From Quillaja saponaria (taxonomy: Eukaryota; Streptophyta; Magnoliopsida; Fabales; Quillajaceae): a stretch of 64,000 nt of DNA. The position numbers and the translations under genes are program-made. The stretch spans positions 19,369,422 through 19,433,421 of the forward strand of contig CM055610.1 in NCBI GenBank assembly GCA_029379385.1. Direction: 5' to 3'. The notes below the pieces were generated by a model. That model was given only the letters and a program-made list of their open reading frames with translations. It was not told where the DNA came from and ran no database searches. Positions 1 to 12,289 of this stretch are shown one piece after another; the first letter of the stretch is position 1, and the number at the start of each line of letters is the position of its first letter.

Positions 1-819
1 TTATTTGGTAGTAGCCCAAGAAAGAAAGGCTATAATATTATATGAAGCAAGATGCATTAAATACAGAAAAGTTTTAGCAAATATTCTAATAGCATTTGTT
101 AAAGGAAGTCCTATTTAATAGGATTTGCGCTTTTTCCTTTTCGTGTTTGTAACATCCAAAGAGACGTATCCACACACTATCATCCCCCTTCCTTCCCTCC
201 CCTCAAAATTCCCCAATATGGCCTTGCTCTTAAGGGCCAATTTCCTTGAAATTCCATTTTTTGTTTTAAAGTCAATCATAGCAGTGTCTGAATTCGTTAT
301 CAGTACTACTTGTTTTTGGTTGCCCATTGTGTGAACCATTTTCCAGTACGTTAGCTTTATTGTGAATGCTTAAAGGAAAGGTTTTCCGCCATCCCAAAGA
401 AGACCCTCAACATAGAGAACTCATTAAAAAAAACTTTAATTAAATTAAAAAAAAGCCATGACTTCCTTTCATCCTTGCAACACATTCCTTCCGTTTTTGT
501 TTGTGCGACTTGTACCATGCGTTGAAATAACACAAGGAGAATAAAGATTACATAATACATGGATAAAAAAAATAGAGATGAAGAAAAAGGAATGAAAGGC
601 AACATGCTCTTGCTTATCATCCAAGAAGATTTGACATCCTTCAGTCACAAACTCTCGATTGCATAGAAACTCTGAAATTAGTGGATTCAGAATTTCACAT
701 TGTCCACATATCCAGTTTTTGACAATCAAACACCAGAAATAAACTACAATTGTCCTTTCACCTGCACAAGTATTGCAGACAAATGACAACCCCTAAGGGT
801 CATTCTAAACAATAATGAA
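1..819. other. Downstream flank of the cytochrome b5 gene
   Basis: No open frame here resembles a known protein. Roughly 480-819 is probably the 3'-UTR of the minus-strand cytochrome b5 gene; the rest is AT-rich flank. Small open frames on both strands are short and lack codon bias or homology that I recognise. Confidence 0.5.
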
Positions 820-3610
820 CTACTCCTTCTTGGTGTAATGTCGAACAGCAAAGGCTAAGCCCAAGATCAAGAGTGGAACCAGAAACTGTAAAATCTTTAT
901 CACAAATTCTGGAGTCTTATCAGGATTGTAATTAGCTTGCTGTGGTGGAACGTAACTCCGTTTTTGTGGAATAGTCGAGGCATCAATCTCACCGATGAAG
1001 TATTTTTCCATCATGTCTCTAGCAGAATCACTGTGTCCAACATCTTCAAAATCATTGGTGGCATCTTTTCCTGTATATGTAATGTGAATTTCCAATTAAT
1101 CAGTATGCTAATTGAGCTCACACAAACTTAACTCAGTTTTGGAGTCAGATGATATAAATTACCAGTCGCAGCTAACAAGACTTCATCACCTCCAGGATGA
1201 TCATCCATGAATGGGGTCACATCGTACACCTAAAATCACATTACAGCAAGTACACATCATATGCAAAATACTATTGAAGCTCCAAGCTTTTGCAAGTAAC
1301 TCAAAATTTATTACTGTTTGTTATCGTTTTTACTTAAAATCAACATCATAATAACATAAATATCTCTTGTGAAAAACAAAGCTGTAAGTTGTTACCCCAT
1401 GTTAAAAAGGGATGATTAAGTAATCTAAAATCATGATCTATGCTTAGAGGATGAACTCCATCCACTAGACAAAAGTATCATTACTATGACACATAATACC
1501 GGAATAGGATCTCTAGCATTTATCTTTTTATTTTTATTTTTACTTTTTGTAACAAGATGAAGGAGTGGGGATCAAACCAGGATCTCTCCCATTGGATTTG
1601 GAGTGCCCCTGTACCACCATAACTAACTACTACATAGAAGAAATAAATTTATCGTGGCTTAAAATCTATAGCAACATCTGTCAAATTGTTCAAAAGGGCC
1701 GTTAAAAGGACACCATGTGTTACAAGTAACAATCATAATTGTATCGACCACAGAACCGAAACAGGAGGAAATTTATGTTTAAAAGAGAATTAGGTGGAGC
1801 TTAATTTTAAAAGTAAAAATACAGAAAATAAAGTTAGCAGAAAACCAATCACGAATTGAAAATATCCTTATTCTCATTTTCCTCTTGATTTTCTCTTCTC
1901 TTGTTTGGGAATGGAAGGAGTGAAAATGGAAATAAAGTTCTTATTGAGTAAAACTACCTAATATATTCATACATTACTCCCAACTAAATATTAGTGAGGA
2001 TAAATACGTAATTCAAGACTCCACAAGTTGATCCCAAGCTCAATTTTTTTCCAAAATCATGCCTCACATTTTCCTCTGGATTCACAAAAAAGATAAAACA
2101 ACTTTCCACCCCTATTTTACTTCCTCTGATTTGCTTTCCTCCCATTTTCTTCTCCCAATAAAGAATAAAAGATCTTCTTCTCCTTCAAACAATATTGATT
2201 TACTTAAAATTTAACATAGTAAGCTTGAAGCAGCTTCCAACAATAATAGCCTCATATATACCAAGATGTAGCAGAGGCAGACAGAAAGAACCGAGGTAGC
2301 ATATCTCTTCAAATTCCTAGGTTAAACCTATTACAATTGTCAGCCCTGTGATGATTTATTGCTTATGTTATTTTCTCCTTCCAGTCACTTTCTAAGATGC
2401 AAATTTGAAATGGTCCATCCAGGGCAGGCCATACAGCACAAATTCAATAGCAGCCTTGATATAGTTTGATCACATGGTCATGCAAAAAAAAAAAAAAAAA
2501 GCTTTTGAACTTTTTGTACTTACCCTGTTTACATTTAACTATGCTACTCTATTCAATTATGAAGATGCCCGCATTAAAAGCACAGATATAATAATAATAA
2601 TAATATATAAGATGATACAAGTACATATAGAAAAGTAAGACTTCAGTACATGGCAATATCATTAAACTAAATGCACGTGTATAGCTTAACATTGCAATAT
2701 GAAGTATGAAATATAAAATTAGAGTACAATTCCATATCCGTGAATCTCACAAAAGTCCTAAATTTTGCATTTTCATTACACAAAATTGACTTTCCCAAAC
2801 CCTGAAGGTGATTATTACTCTCAAATCTCCCATACTTCCAAAAAACACTGAATGGAAAGACCTTCAGCACGCATACATGAGAAATAGAATGCAAGAGTTA
2901 ATTTGACATTGAAAGTAAGCGTGTAGTATGCTGATTGCTGAAAATGGAAGGTAGAGGTCAAGCAAATCACCATCAATATACACTATTGGCGAAACCAGTT
3001 TCTAGATGTTACTGCAGTTAGTAGTATTAGATGAAACAAAAGAACTTCAGTTGAAAATATTTTGAGGTTCAGCTTTTGTCATAAATTCTCCTTTCATGCA
3101 GGAGAAATAAGACACAGATTGAAGTTTAAACTATCATATACATAATTGGCACTGCTAAATGGAAAAAAAAATCAAGCATTTGGATATCAATATTGAGGTC
3201 TTCCGACAAGAAAAAAATATCATACTGCAAAATAGGATCATAAACTTAATATCCAATTAAACTACCCAAATTTTTTTTCTAGGTGGTGAAGAAGCAGGGC
3301 TATAAACTTAAAAAAATCATATTTATGTTACATAAATCAATAATGTTTACGCATCCAATATGAATAGAATAATCTGCAAACTACCGAAACAGTCTACTAC
3401 ATAAAACTGAAAATTGTGCCTTCTCTTTTAATTTTACGTCAATTCTCAGAGATAATAGAATAATGAATCCAGCAAATGAGTCGTGCATGAAAATTGAAAA
3501 GAATTGAATAGAAAAAATCTGACCTTCCCAGAAATGACAAGCCAACAATCTTTGATTTTGTTATGCTTTGACACATCTTCGAAGGCGTGAATCTTCAGAT
3601 CTGACGCCAT
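820..3610 (-). CDS. CB5: Cytochrome b5, tail-anchored ER isoform
   Basis: Small haem protein of the ER face that passes electrons to desaturases, hydroxylases and P450s. Three coding exons join in phase: 3610-3524, 1229-1163 and 1070-820, giving 134 residues, the normal plant length. The start reads MASDLKIHAFEDVSKH. The first haem ligand lies in DDHPGGDEVL (exon 2) and the second in GHSDSARDM (exon 3). The C-terminus has a hydrophobic anchor (ILQFLVPLLILGLAFAV) followed by a short basic tail, as in tail-anchored microsomal b5. Intron 1 is long (about 2.3 kb). A 5'-UTR intron is likely, with donor GTAAGC at 3827 and acceptor at 3617, just upstream of the ATG. The family is certain; the isoform (CB5-E-like) is inferred from its YSL neighbour. 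Confidence 0.95.
1561..1620. repeat. Dispersed repeat with a B-box-like core, copy 1
   Basis: In intron 1 of cytochrome b5. It shares the order GGGGATCAAACCAGGATCTC, then CCCATTGGA, then GAGTGCCCCTGTACCACCA with a segment near 56321-56390. The GGATCAAACC core is close to the reverse complement of a tRNA B box, as in many plant SINE-like repeats. The family is not identified. Confidence 0.45.
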
Positions 3611-4338
3611 TTTTCACTGCCACCAACAACACAGAAAGCAGAAAAATATTAAAACCCATATAAATATAATCGAACCCATGGATTTCCGAAAGGAAAAAAG
3701 AGGATCCAAAAGAAAATTACGAAGCAGATACGCAAAGAAATAAACTTTTAGAAAGAAAGCGATATGAAACGTCGTTAACAAGAGATCGTGAGTCAAGATC
3801 CACAGAGCAGATGCTTTGTTTGCTTACGAGAGAGAAGTCTTTTTGAGATAACGAGCGCCCTTTCCCCCTCTTGGTCTTCGATATTGTCGAACGCTGCCCA
3901 GCTCACTTTAGGGTGAGATGTGAGAGGTGGCATTTTGTTTGCACCCACCTGCTACGTACCTAAGAAAACCAGTATTTAATTCCAATAGGGAATATTACTG
4001 ATACGGCCTTCAGGTTCTATGAAATTGCATTCTAAAGAATGACGACATGACCATTGAGACCAAGGTACATAGTAACATAGTATAACGTTTTCTGTTTTTG
4101 GTTCGATCAATATAACTTAGTAGTATCTAATTTCTTAGGTTAGCATAGAATATAACAGTTAAGATAACAGAAGATATATATGTGGTTCAATTATTAAAAT
4201 CTCTTCATATTATTATGAATAAACTAAGATTCAATTTTTTTTTATAATAAAAAAAAATAAGAAAACAAAAAAACAGCGTCAAAACAAAAATATATGAGAC
4301 CCTCCTGAAAAGAATAGGTAAGGATATGCTAGAAAGTA

Positions 4339-4667
4339 TTATCCTCTTCCATAACTTAATCCAGCCTCAATTGGAGAGAGCAACCAATAAACCATATGTT
4401 GAACTGATGATGCTCCCATCTTTACCAAGCAATTAGCATATTGATTTCCTTCACAATAAATGTGTTGCACAGAGCATTCCTAATCTTGAACCAACAACAG
4501 CTTGCAATCCTCCACCAGAGCCCCAGTTCTACTGTATCTAGCGCACTGCTTTGAAGAGCACTCGCCACCTCTGCATCATCTATCTCACAAATAAGCTTGC
4601 TCCAAGCGATTGATATACATAGTAAGAGCTTTTCTAGCTCTGAAATCAAGCTAGAGCATACTCTCAA
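4339..4667 (-). pseudogene. Decayed RNase H-like domain of a retroelement
   Basis: Read on the minus strand, two adjacent frames together resemble the RNase H domain found at the end of plant non-LTR retrotransposons and in related stand-alone genes. The first part shows SELEKLLLCISIAWSKLICE followed by DDAEVASALQSS, where the family has alternating small and acidic residues. After a frameshift near 4495-4520 the second frame gives VQHIYCEGNQYANCLVKMGA, matching the family pattern H-x-x-R-E-x-N-x-x-A-x-x-L-A-K-x-G. Frame changes and lost catalytic residues mark it as a relic. Source element (LINE or host RNase H family) uncertain. Confidence 0.6.
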
Positions 4668-4793
4668 TTAAGCATAAAACCCCAAAAGTCAATTCCTCTC
4701 TGCGTTACAGAAAACTTCTCCGCAACCATTTTGAGCTTCACCATATTCGTTGCAATGTCCGTTTGCAACTCTCAATCTCTTGATATTGTTATA

Positions 4794-5134
4794 AATAAAC
4801 TAGGATTCAATTTAACTGTCGAGTACAATTAGTTGGCATAACCATACAAGAATTCATGAAATACTAACAAATGGGTTGATAGATCGAGTCTTTCTTATTA
4901 TTAATATTAGTGTCAAGTGGATCAATAAATTGATAATTTTTCATTTAATTAACTTAATAACAGATTCAATTCCTCTCTGCGTTACAATAAACTAAGATTC
5001 AATTTAACTATCGAGTACAATTAGTTGGTTTAGCCATACAAGAACTCAAGAAATATTATCAAATAGATTGATAAATCGAGTATTTTGTTATTAATATAAG
5101 TGTCAAGTGATTCAATAAGCCGACAATTTTTCAT
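4794..5134. repeat. Tandem direct repeat, two copies, period about 192 bp
   Basis: Copy 1 (4794-4944) and copy 2 (4986-5134) align over about 150 bp from AATAAACTA(G/A)GATTCAATTT to AATTTTTCAT, with scattered substitutions. A 20-base string, TCAATTCCTCTCTGCGTTAC, also recurs (4689-4708 and 4966-4985). A further 20-bp piece of the unit lies at 4218-4237. Confidence 0.8.
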
Positions 5135-6863
5135 CTAAATTGAGTAAATGAAAAATTATGGGACCACATTTTATATATGTAGTAACTTCTTAACTTTAAT
5201 TGTTTATTTTGTATATATTTTAAATTAAAATATTTTTATTTAAGATACATATATTAACATGCCATATTTTATTTGGTAATAGAGGATTATATTGATTCAA
5301 ATCATTTTATGTTAACTCAATTCAGATAGAAGATAACGGCAAATACCATATTTACTAGATTTTAAAACTGACTTATTGATTTTAATTTTTAAACTATAAA
5401 GACTAAATTGAATTTTAATACAAATTAGAGGGATAAAAATGCTATTTAGACAATTTATAAAAGATAAAAAAGATAATTTGGGTTTCTCCCTTAAATAATT
5501 TTAATGGGTAATAATTATTGCAGTGTCAAAATAAAACTTTTGCTCTTAATCTTTCACGTGCTTTACCCACAGTTTTTTCTTTATCGATTGCCTTTATTGC
5601 AGCAAGTCAGCAACCAATGGTCAATAAATGTCTCATTATCACCAGTCACCACAAATTCAGTCTTGAAATGAACTATAGCCATCAAAAGTACAACGGCGAT
5701 GATGATCAAGAATTTAATAAAAAATTTCTATGACCAAAAATTTTGAGCTTTTGAATTCTATTATTCTTCAACATTTTTATTTTAATTTCTACTCAAATTT
5801 TCACCAATATCCAAATTCTGTCTTGAAGTGATAAATCTTTTACCAAGTTATATTTTAAATCAAGTGAATAATTTTTCAATTTGTTCACTATTTGTAGATC
5901 AAATGGTTTTAATTTTTCCACACTTTCAAGTTTAAAATAAATTGATTTGATTTGATTTGGGATAAATATTGTTAAGTTCGTATTTGACCGGTTGAGATAT
6001 TTTCACGTGACTGGCATGCAAAGAGACCGATTCTTTGAACATGTGAAAACTATAATGCTAAATTTAGTATTTGATTAGACAATATAATCTGAAAAGCTAT
6101 AAAATAGTAAGATTTAAGAAAATAACTTGTTTTGTTTTTAGGTTTTTAACCTCTTTACATATAATTATGTTACAGTATTAATCATAATAGTTATGATATT
6201 CATTATAATAATAATGATATATGTTATACAATAGACAATAATAACATCTATTATCATATTAATATAAATTAATTATGATAGTTATAATTCGAATTAATTA
6301 TTTTATAATAATGTCATGTGTAACAATATTATTGAATTTAAACAATCCTCTATTATCAAGTATATTAGGTCATTTCTTCAACTTGCTTTCCATTTCAAAA
6401 TCTGCAGCTTTTGCAGTAGCATTATCATGTTATATACCAAATGAGAAGCAATGTTTGGGAAGATCCCCTAATTCTACGAAAAGGAACAATTAGATCAATA
6501 TATTTTTCTATTACACTGTCTAATTCTTATGTTCTGAAAAAATGGAATGGTAAGAAATACATTTTTTTGTTTTTGGATAATTTGTTCATTTCAGGCATAG
6601 TTATAATATTTTGAAGTTTTAGGTTATGTTTGGATAGAGCGAATTGCATTATCTAATTTTAAAATTTGAATTTCGGTACACCTTTTTATCTATAATATTA
6701 TTGAAAATCACTAAATTATGTCTGCACAGCATATATACTACTAGCCATCATCCATCGGTAACCTCGTCTATCTCCACTTCTAAAACCCATTGAAACAATG
6801 ACAAATATTGTAGAGGTCCATTGGAGATGACGGTCATCATCATTTGTGTGCCATGAAACAATA

Positions 6864-7055
6864 ACAACCACCACTGTTGAAATTCATTAGAGAAGACGAC
6901 AACCACTACCAATGGAACTAACACGGAGTCGAAGATAACCACCACTGTCGAGATCTGCCAAAAACGATGGCAACTACTATAATTGGAACCCACCAAAGAC
7001 GAAGACAACTACCATTGAAAAATAACAACACCGCTATTAGAACTTGCCGAAGGCT
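6864..7055. repeat. Degenerate minisatellite, about 35-bp unit
   Basis: At least five diverged units begin near 6864, 6899, 6935, 6970 and 7005. Each starts ACAACCACCAC or a variant and ends GAAGACGA or a variant. A truncated sixth follows. Spacings of 35-36 bp are regular although the bases have drifted. Confidence 0.6.
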
Positions 7056-7492
7056 GAATATCAAATGTATGAAGTATAATTTGGATTGTAATTTTTTATT
7101 TGATCAAGATTCTTAAATTGTAATTCTAACAAATTTAAATTCTAATGTAATCAAAATTAATTTTACAATTTTAATTATAATTCCATACATTTTAAGAAAA
7201 CAAAGTTAAAAGAATAATATAATAAATGTTTTGAAAAACATCCGAATGAAATTGATTGTCAAAATACTTTTAACAACAGATTTAAAGTAAAAAAAGAAAG
7301 TAACAGATGTAATTTGGCCTACACTTTTCCTGAATTTTTTTTAATAAATAAATAAATAAACTAAACACCATAAAATACAGGAATCTGCGAAATTTGTACA
7401 ATTAATTGTGGCCATGTAAAAATATAAAAGAAATTAAATTTGTCGGAGGCATCCATCAGGTAATACAGACAGCAGTAAAGCAAGTCTATTCT

Positions 7493-7566
7493 GGCCAATT
7501 ACAAACGTCATAGACACTAAGCTCAAATTGGCCATTTACAAACGTCATAGACCATAAGCTCAAATT
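7493..7566. repeat. 37-bp tandem duplication downstream of YSL
   Basis: 7493-7529 and 7530-7566 are near-identical 37-bp units, both GGCCA(A/T)TTACAAACGTCATAGAC..., ending GCTCAAATT. They abut directly and lie past the YSL stop codon, probably in or just beyond its 3'-UTR. Confidence 0.85.
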
Positions 7567-7821
7567 GGTTTTCTTTTCTCTAATATTATGCAATCTCTGT
7601 TTCAACTGTCTTTGGTTACAATTTTGTCTTTGACTAACCAATGCTTCCTTGACACTGAGCTCATATAGATACTAAACTACCAGCTAAGAAGCTGCACATT
7701 TATGAACTATACTTGCTAATAGGCAGCCTATCTACCAACCTACTTCGAGGCTCCAAATTTGATTGTGCCTGTCATTAGCTTAACTGCAGTTATTTCACCT
7801 GCAGCTCTGTCTTTCTCCATT

Positions 7822-10698
7822 CTACTTGCTTGGCAAGAAGCTCATGCAGATAGGGGGCTGAACCTTGGCCAAAGCAAGAATAGATGAAGGTAAAATCCAT
7901 AAACCATCTCCACAGATTAAACCAGAAGCAACTGCAGGAATCATCAAACCAGCTGTATTGCTGCTTAGCATGTGCCATACAAACACAATCAAACTCCCAA
8001 CGCACATATCAATTGCAAAGTAAGCACCCACAAGGAAAGGGACAGCCATGGCCATTGGAAGTGGAATCCATTTCCCTATATTTTTCGGGTTAAGATCTCT
8101 CAGAAAGTTGGCTGCAAAAGCAAATGCAAAAGCCCCATAGCAGAGCTGTAAGCAATGATCGGGTAATGCAGAAAAGCCTTGGATACCCAGAATTGCCATG
8201 TTTCGGTACACGATAGCATAGGGAGCCTTGTATTCACCATTTGGATTCCCCACATCAAAAGCCTTGTAGAAAAGGAAAAATGTGAGGGGAGCTACCACAC
8301 AGCCTATTGCGGTACCAATGGCCTGGCTTATAAGCATTGCACGAGGTGAAGTCAGGGTGAGGTGGCTGGTCTTGAAATCATGCATCAAATCAGATGAGAT
8401 GGACACAATTGATTTAATCAGCCCACAGCCCACAAGTCCTGCAACTATGCCATCGTCCTTCCCAGACAAGGCAGCAAGCACAAAGAGAGCCACTTTGCCA
8501 TAGTTATACGCCATATTCATGTCAGTTAATCCCGCACCATAAGCATTGCAGAAGCCAAGAGAGGGTGCAAGAAGATAAGCAACAACCACGTAATACCACT
8601 TCAACTGGGGGAACATGAGTGGGATTACAATGATAGAAATGACTGAGAACAAAGTGTACCCTGCACATGCAACCCATATTGGAATTCTGTCTCTTATGAA
8701 CACCTCATTTCGTCGAAGTTCATCCACAGGCAGAGTCTGATTGTCTGGAACTGCAGTGAGGAAAGAAACAGTGTAAGTAATCACTGTAGAAATATGATAT
8801 TCACAGTTGTCAAGATAGTCCCTCTAGCTTAGACCATTTCTCGTTGGCCAAGTCCCAATTGCTGCATCAATGTTCATAGTACGTAGAGAGGATCCGTTTG
8901 TCTAGATGATTGTAGCCCCTTCTAAAAACATAGGATTAGAAGCTGTAGTGGTAACTGGAAAGGGTAAGTTGACAAACTACAAAGCTAAATAGCCATGTAA
9001 CATGGGGGATGAAAAATTCAGTAAATGTCAGTACTCACATGTTTTAACGTTCTTTTTGTTCGCTTTGGCATGGATATTTATGGCAGTGAAATACATAATT
9101 TTGAGAAAATTGTAGAGACCATCGCCTAGGATTAGGGCAATGGAAATAAAAACCTGCAGCAAACAAAGCAGAGATAATAAGAGTTCATGATTTATTGATT
9201 CATATTTAACAGTCGCTCTAATAAGTAAACAATCAAACCAAGAGTCCAGTCTAGACCTTGTAGCCAGTAAGACTCTTCATACTGCCCTTCTGATAAACTT
9301 TCAGGGAACCACTCCCCTTTCATTCCCTTTATCAGTGGCCACATAACTCCCCAAGAAAGCACCGCACCAAAAAGCAAAGATAAGTTCACAAGATGGGAAC
9401 ACATCATTCCCGCTCCAATGTAAGTCATACTGAAATCAAAGTAAAATCTGCAAGGTACAATCTTCTTTATTTAGTCAACGATAATGGGCAATATTTCTGT
9501 CATGATTAAAGCTTAGCTTAAATAGGAAGAGAAAGATGCACGGTACTCACGTATTTTTCCAGGCTTTCAATCCAAATGTAGGAAATTGAGCAAATCCACA
9601 CTGATCTCCACCTGCATAGAACCACTGAAAGAAAGCCCACAGGAAACTAAGTGAAAAGGATTTCACAAACCCATAAACCTGCAGCCTGCAAGGATAAGTT
9701 TAATTTTGTTTAAATTCCCTAGAGTCAAATTCACTTAGGTTAATTTGAAATCAATTAACAGAATCGTACTTGGCTTTCTTGTCTCCTTTAGGAGTGTGGA
9801 ATCCATTAATAAGAACAGCAGTAGCAGTTCCACTTGGATAAGTTAATTTGTAGTCTACAATCATGATCTGCAGAGCAACACAAATTGCAAGATCAGAAAC
9901 CTTTTTAACCTCCAGAAGAAGAAACTTGTCTTAGAAAATTGAGACCTCTACAGTAATCAATCAGCAAAAAGGAGCTAAAATAAACTTGCAGAATCTCAAA
10001 TTTGGAATAACAAATACTAATAAGTCTATCAATATAAAAGATAACTGAATGCAATAGGATACCTTTCTGAGAGGAACTAATGCCAGCAGACCAACAAAGC
10101 TGGTTACAAATAGGAAACCTGTCATCCAACCAACCCCAGGCTCCTTGGTGCTCCCAGGAGCATTCCCTTCTGTATCAACCCCTGCTTGCTCATATGTCTT
10201 CCTATTCAAACCCAACAGGTAAGATCCAAAACCACCTACAGACAATTCCAAAAAATGCAATATTAGCCTCGAACTACGTCTAAATTTTAAAGAAGTAACG
10301 GAAAAGCAAAGAAAAGAAACAAATTTCCAACCTCCAACAGCTATGCTGTAACATGCAACAGCACAAGTCTGAATTATGGTATTCTCCTGTCTTGTAAATG
10401 GTGTTGAAACAATTTTGGCCTTCTCGAGCAGCTTAGTCCAAGTTCTGATGAATACAAAACCCAGGAGAGCAGCTGAGACATTGAGATTGGGGACTAACCC
10501 AGTTGTAAGGTTCAGTTTCGTCACTATCACACTGTAAATGATTCCAATTACTAAGCTAGCTATTAATCCCCTAATTGTGATCTGCTTAGTCCATGGTGCT
10601 ATTCTACTCGGATCCTCATGCTCAACTCCAGTCTCTTCCAAGCGTTCTCTTTCCAAATTCTCAATTTCTTCCATTTCTTCTTTATTCGTGTTCCGCAT
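7822..10698 (-). CDS. YSL3: Yellow stripe-like metal-nicotianamine transporter (YSL1/2/3 clade), with apparent frameshift
   Basis: Oligopeptide-transporter-family membrane carrier that moves Fe(II)/Cu/Zn-nicotianamine across the plasma membrane, mainly in vascular tissue. Seven coding exons: 10698-10332, 10235-10063, 9867-9770, 9685-9551, 9447-9257, 9153-9039 and 8750-7822. Apart from one base they join in phase to about 668 residues, the usual YSL length. Family signatures include [90 protein letters not shown] and [15 protein letters not shown]. The acidic N-terminus and the wording match YSL3 better than YSL5-8. Exon 5 is 191 bp where phase needs 190: GGG read at 9287-9285 shifts the frame just before the conserved [12 protein letters not shown] stretch. 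Either a sequence error or a broken allele. A 5'-UTR intron is likely, with donor GTAAGT near 10882. Confidence 0.92.
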
Positions 10699-12116
10699 TG
10701 GTTAGCCAAATTGTATACCCTATGCAATTCATTGAATTCAATCATCAGAGAAAAAGAAAAAAAGAAAAAAGGAAACCAGTACAAATATCCGAATCCAAAA
10801 GTAGAAAAGCTCAAATTTTTTTAAATATGCAATTACATTTTGGAAAGAAAAAGAATAATAATCTACCCATTAAAGAACTTACCTCGATTTTCTTCTTCCT
10901 CTTCTTAGCTTCCTCGATAGAAGATCAAAACTTTCTGACAAGACAAAGCCTCAAAACCGTTCTGCTAAATCATCATTGACTTTATTAAATAGTGCAAGAA
11001 ACAGACACAATGATATTTGTCAATTTCTTCAATTCATAATCCTAAAACCTCCAAATGCAATGAAAACCCAGAATCAAAATACCAGATGGGTGTTCGTCGT
11101 TGCCGTGTTTGACTCACATAAATCTCCAAAACCCGCAACTGAAACGCACAAACTCCAATTGGGTCCTCAAATTCAACCCTACAAGTCTGAAATAACAAAC
11201 AAAAACGTGAAAATTAATCTCACAAAATCAAGGGTCATAGAAAGAACCGCCTTCAAGAAAGACTGAGATGGCAGTTACCCAACCAAAATCAACATATTTA
11301 TACCTGCCATAGCAGCAAAAGCATAAATATCTAGAAAAACGCTGGTAAGACTCGCCACCAACCTAGCATGTACTACAATTTGGTAGTACAAAGTTAAGCC
11401 ATGTACTACACACTAATACGCCACTTTCCTAGTAGAGCTCCCAAAAAATTGAACACATGTTCGGCTACAAATACAAATTCTTCTCATTGACTCATAAAGA
11501 AAGAGAGAGAAATGGTGGGTGCGGATTGAAACAGAAGTGGTTGATATTGAGAATTGGGTTTGCCCTTTTTCTTGAGTGAGTGCTTACTCCAACTATGCCT
11601 ACTTTTACAGGCGTGTGGCTTAAACATGGTGGATTTCAATTTATTGAAGGAATGGAATGGAATTTATGGAAGGGATAAGAAAATGGTGAAAGGTCAATAA
11701 CCACAAAAACAAATCAAAATCAGATAACAACCACGCATACACAAAATGACTACACTTCAAGGATGGATAATACTGAAGAAGTTTTGATCTTTTAGTTAAG
11801 AAAAATTGAAAGTTGGGTATCTAGTGGACCCAGTAGACAAGAAAAATAATGTTGCAACATCAACCTCTTCAGTCTATCTATCCTGATCAGATCTTTAAGG
11901 AAGGGCCGAAGCCATTGACGTTGACATTTCCAAATGATGAAACATTGAATAGAATTGTTGCGGTTTCTGCAATTCCTTTCTTTTGGAAAAAAAATATTTT
12001 TCTTTTCATTTTTTAATAAATTAAATTACTTTTTTTTAAGAAAATTATATTTAATAATAGAAAAAGATAAAAAAATATAAAACATATTCCATCAACTTGT
12101 AAGATTATGTTAACAT

Positions 12117-12289
12117 AAGTAACTGCATATTTGTTCTGTTTTTAACTACATAGTTTCCTTTCTTAATATTACTAAGTGCATATTTGTAATGTTTTGAACT
12201 ACATAATCTTATTTTATTTTTAAATATTACTAAGTGCATACTTGAAATGTTTTGAACTACATAATATTTCATTTCATTTTTTTTTCCCT
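12117..12289. repeat. Tandem repeat, three copies of about 58 bp
   Basis: Units begin at 12117, 12174 and 12232. Each has AAGT(A/G)CATA-type starts, then TTTGAACTACATA or TTTTAACTACATA, then an AT-rich run ending AATATTAC. The last unit runs into a T-rich tract. Confidence 0.75.

Larger units (their letters stand above)
3829..7490. other. Intergenic region between cytochrome b5 and YSL
   Basis: AT-rich DNA between two minus-strand genes. The part next to 3830 should hold the cytochrome b5 promoter. Beyond that I see only repeats and transposon debris (listed separately) and no intact gene. Open frames at 5518-5733 and 6275-6493 are short, AT-driven and unlike any protein I know. Confidence 0.6.

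Noticed and set aside
8282..8503. Plus-strand frame opposite the YSL last exon
   Set aside because: It is a shadow of the YSL coding strand, which carries clear family motifs across the same bases.
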